A stretch of 64,000 nt of DNA from Natronorubrum thiooxidans (GTDB lineage Archaea > Halobacteriota > Halobacteria > Halobacteriales > Natrialbaceae): assembly GCF_900156475.1 (NCBI RefSeq), contig NZ_FTNR01000014.1, forward strand, positions 50,408-114,407. The letters run 5' to 3'. Below are positions 61,607-64,000 of the stretch, one piece after another. Under the pieces are notes generated by a model. That model had not been told where the DNA came from and made no database searches. It saw only the letters and a list, made by a program, of their open reading frames with translations. A program made the translations under genes and the position numbers. Each line of letters opens with the position of its first letter. Positions within the stretch are counted from its first letter, which is position 1.

Positions 61607-61781
61607 CCTGTTGGAACGTACACAGGAATAACATATAACCGACGGGCTGCAGTTTCAGGTTCGGAAACTCCACTCGAGCCCGAAATCGGCGTCTACTCCC
61701 GCGTTTCCCGCATCGGTCGCAGAACCGAGTCAATGCCGGGACCGAAGGAGTGTTTTGTCTGGGATACCTGCTAGTTACATA

Positions 61782-63026
61782 ATGAGTCAGCAGAACCTCG
61801 AGCCGCTGGACGTGGCGGCGATCCGCGAGGAGTTCCCCATTCTCGAGCGGGAGTTCAACGGCCAGCAGGTCGTCTACCTCGACAACGCGGCGACGACCCA
61901 GACGCCGGATGCGGTCGTCGACGCGATGAGCGACTACTACCGTGAGTCGAACGCGAACGTCCACCGAGGCATCCACCACCTGAGCCAGGAGGCGTCGGTC
62001 GCCTACGAGGAGGCCCACGACCGTGTCGCCGAGTTCATCGGCGCTGCGGGGCGCGAGGAGGTCGTCTTCACGAAGAACACGACCGAAAGCGAGAATCTGA
62101 TCGCCTACTCGTGGGGCCTGAACGAACTCGGGCCCGGCGACGACGTCGTTCTCACGGAGATGGAACACCACGCCTCGCTCGTGACGTGGCAACAGATCGC
62201 CAAGCGAACCGGTGCAAACGTCGAGTACATCCGTGTCGACGAGACCGGGCGGCTCGACATGGACCACGCTCGCGAACTGATCGGCGACGATACCGCGATG
62301 GTCTCCGCCGTCCACGTCTCGAACACGCTCGGCACCGTCAACCCCGTCTCCGAACTGACCGACCTCGCCCACGAACACGGCGCACTTTCCTTTATTGACG
62401 GCGCACAGGCCGTCCCTAACCGCCCCGTCGACGTCGGCGAAATCGACGCCGATTTCTACGCCTTCTCGGGCCACAAGATGGCCGGCCCGACCGGTATCGG
62501 CGTCCTCTACGGCAAGGAACACCTCCTCGAGGAGCTCGAACCCTACCTCTACGGCGGTGGCATGATCCGCAAGGTCACGTTCGAGGACTCGACCTGGGGC
62601 GAGTTGCCCTGGAAGTTCGAGCCCGGAACGCCGCCGATCGCCGAAGCCGTCGGGCTCCACGCCGCGGTCGACTGGCTCGAGGAAATCGGCATGGAACGGG
62701 TGCAGGCCCACGAGGAAGAGCTCGCCGCCTACGCCTACGACCAACTCGCGGCCGAAGGCGACGTCGAACTCTACGGCCCCGAAGGCGGCCCCGACCGCGG
62801 CGGGCTGGTCAGTTTCAACCTCGAGGGCGTCCACGCCCACGACCTGACCTCGATCCTGAACGACCACACGGTCGCCGTGCGGGCCGGCGACCACTGTACG
62901 CAGCCGCTACACGACAAACTCGGCGTTCCGGCATCGACTCGAGCGTCGTTTTACGTGTACAATACACGCGAGGAGATCGACACACTGATCGCGGCATTAG
63001 ACGACGCACGAGCACTGTTCGCGTAG
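61782..63026 (+). CDS. sufS: Cysteine desulfurase SufS
   Basis: A 414-residue PLP enzyme that releases sulfur from cysteine. The PLP lysine is in AFSGHKMAGPTGIGVL and the persulfide cysteine in RAGDHCTQPLHDKLG (about residue 371). Group II features (long cysteine loop absent) fit SufS. No sufBCD genes are adjacent, so it is a stand-alone locus. Start ATG at 61782 (MSQQNLEPLDVAA) supported by family N-termini; 175 bp upstream contain no gene. Confidence 0.95.
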   Translation: MSQQNLEPLDVAAIREEFPILEREFNGQQVVYLDNAATTQTPDAVVDAMSDYYRESNANVHRGIHHLSQEASVAYEEAHDRVAEFIGAAGREEVVFTKNTTESENLIAYSWGLNELGPGDDVVLTEMEHHASLVTWQQIAKRTGANVEYIRVDETGRLDMDHARELIGDDTAMVSAVHVSNTLGTVNPVSELTDLAHEHGALSFIDGAQAVPNRPVDVGEIDADFYAFSGHKMAGPTGIGVLYGKEHLLEELEPYLYGGGMIRKVTFEDSTWGELPWKFEPGTPPIAEAVGLHAAVDWLEEIGMERVQAHEEELAAYAYDQLAAEGDVELYGPEGGPDRGGLVSFNLEGVHAHDLTSILNDHTVAVRAGDHCTQPLHDKLGVPASTRASFYVYNTREEIDTLIAALDDARALFA

Positions 63027-63090
63027 CGACGCCGTGCTCCGGGTCCGCGCGATCCGTTCGTTTCTTCTTTGTCGGCAGAACACGACACCC

Positions 63091-63729
63091 ATGCTCGAGG
63101 CAGTCCGAACCCGCGCTCGCCCGTATTTTGAGGATGCCCCACCGGCCCACGACTGGCACCACGTCAGACGCGTCGAGACGCTCGCGGAGACACTGCTCGA
63201 GCGTCACTCGCAGTCGGAGTCGATAGACGGCCGTGTCGTGCGCCTCGCGGTCGTACTCCACGATATCGGCCGCGAACGGGAAGACCGCGGCGAAATCGAC
63301 GACCACGCGATCTGGGGGAGTCAGGAGGCGGGCCGGATTCTCGAGAGCGTTGGCGCGGACACGGAGACGATCGAGCAGGTAAAACACTGTATCCGTTCAC
63401 ACCGGTACTCGAACGCGACCGAACCCGAGACGCTCGAGGCAAAGCTCGTCAGCGATGCGGACAACCTCGATGCCCTCGGTGCGGTCGGTATCGCTCGCGT
63501 CTTCGCCCACGGGGGTGCGCTCGGCACACCACTGTACGATCCCGAGGTGCCGGTTGCCGACGACGACACGGCGGCCGGGCAGACCCAGTACAACCACCTC
63601 TACACGAAGATCCTCGAGCTTCCAGATCAAATGTACACCGACGTCGGGAGGGAACGAGCCGATACCCGTTGCCGGTTCGTCCGCGAGTATCTCGAGCAGT
63701 TCGAGGGAGAGTTGACCGGCGAGCGATAG
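63091..63729 (+). CDS. HD domain phosphohydrolase
   Basis: A 212-residue HD-fold protein with the metal-binding pattern AHDWHHVRRVETLAETLLER (His), VVLHDIGREREDR (HD) and SDADNLDALGAVGIARVFA (Asp). Close to YedJ/YpgQ-type nucleotide or cyclic-nucleotide phosphohydrolases. Substrate not predicted. Start at 63091 chosen over an upstream ATG. Confidence 0.9.
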   Translation: MLEAVRTRARPYFEDAPPAHDWHHVRRVETLAETLLERHSQSESIDGRVVRLAVVLHDIGREREDRGEIDDHAIWGSQEAGRILESVGADTETIEQVKHCIRSHRYSNATEPETLEAKLVSDADNLDALGAVGIARVFAHGGALGTPLYDPEVPVADDDTAAGQTQYNHLYTKILELPDQMYTDVGRERADTRCRFVREYLEQFEGELTGER

Positions 63730-63851
63730 CAGCCCTCGACCTCACGGAGAGACTGCCACCCAATTGTAACTGCCAACAACAAACTCACACAGGATTTTTC
63801 GACCTGCCGGTTGTATGGAGTAGTGCCGAGGTGAGAATTATACGCTGAACA

Positions 63852-63888
63852 GGCGCAATACCACGGCTTCAGCCCGTGGATACGCGCC
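63852..63888. repeat. Terminal hairpin of an IS200/IS605-like element
   Basis: GGCGC-AATA-CCACGG-CTTCAGC-CCGTGG-ATAC-GCGCC forms nested stems: outer GGCGC/GCGCC (63852-63856, 63884-63888) and inner CCACGG/CCGTGG (63861-63866, 63874-63879). This resembles the subterminal hairpin of haloarchaeal IS200/IS605 elements. Its transposase may lie beyond the right edge. A smaller hairpin TTCCA-CTTTGT-TGGAA follows at 63913-63928. The 270 bp after the HD gene otherwise hold no gene. Confidence 0.5.
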
Positions 63889-64000
63889 GTCACTTGTGAG
63901 TATTTCCATGCATTCCACTTTGTTGGAATTTCTATCGATATGTTCAACTGACACCACGCCGTACTGTGAAACAGGATGAACTCGACACACATTCATCGCG

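Noticed and set aside
63627..63992. 121-residue minus-strand frame at the right edge
   Set aside because: Crosses the IS-end hairpin and the HD gene end; residue use unlike neighbours.
1..64000. Replication origin, rRNA operon, restriction or defence island
   Set aside because: No Orc1/Cdc6, rRNA or defence gene families seen on either strand.

Overview
The window is a stretch of the main chromosome of a halophilic archaeon. The proteins are strongly acidic, GC is high, many exported proteins carry a twin-arginine plus lipobox leader (RR...GCLG), TATA boxes often sit about 28 bp before the start codon as in leaderless haloarchaeal genes, and the information-processing genes are archaeal (SRP54, FtsY, prefoldin, L39e, L31e, aIF6, L18Ae). 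The very frequent hexamer CTCGAG and the gene content suggest the Natrialbaceae (Haloterrigena or Natrinema-like); this placement is an inference.

Positions 1-7000 hold an arginine regulon on the minus strand: argG-argH, then argW-argX-argC-argB-argD, running off the left edge. The 54-residue carrier argW (3817-3981) shows that arginine is made on a LysW-type amino-group carrier. From 7.2 to 16.7 kb are housekeeping and small membrane genes: a membrane-tethered HTH regulator, two 2H/phosphoesterase-type enzymes, an XPD-like helicase, an M29 aminopeptidase and a Usp. A solo TnpB (IS1341-type) lies among them, followed by an unusual array of four hairpins enclosed by an 11-bp inverted repeat. 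From 16.7 to 23.1 kb come an SDR, an odd cupredoxin lacking copper ligands, a three-gene operon resembling bacterial quinone-detoxification modules, gamma-glutamylcysteine synthetase, a C45-type acyltransferase, and tRNA-Arg(UCU) beside a duplicated 21-nt piece of its own 3' end.

From 23.1 to 37.9 kb are a UPF0200/UPF0201 pair, a CBS-MaoC fusion, ffh, a lone HicB-like protein, a divergent rhodanese pair, a degenerate NodB-like lipoprotein, thiE-thiM, a PAP2 phosphatase, and a SHOCT membrane protein translationally coupled to a halocyanin. The most intriguing block is 38.0-47.2 kb: a polyamine-type ABC transporter on the minus strand, divergent from crotonase, ADP-forming acyl-CoA synthetase, second crotonase and nitrilase genes, closed by an Lrp-type regulator. 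It looks like a complete uptake and CoA-activation pathway for an unidentified small acid or amide.

From 48.1 to 51.9 kb are the L39e-L31e-aIF6 and L18Ae-prefoldin-FtsY operons, split by a convergent ASCH gene. Then follow a Tat-exported HExxH protein, thpR, a tungstate/molybdate-type ABC operon with a palindromic candidate operator, a desaturase-like flavoprotein, TPR and DUF424 proteins, an ABC-2 exporter, a SufS cysteine desulfurase and an HD phosphohydrolase. The right edge carries a terminal hairpin like those of IS200/IS605 elements. No rRNA, CRISPR array or origin gene was seen.
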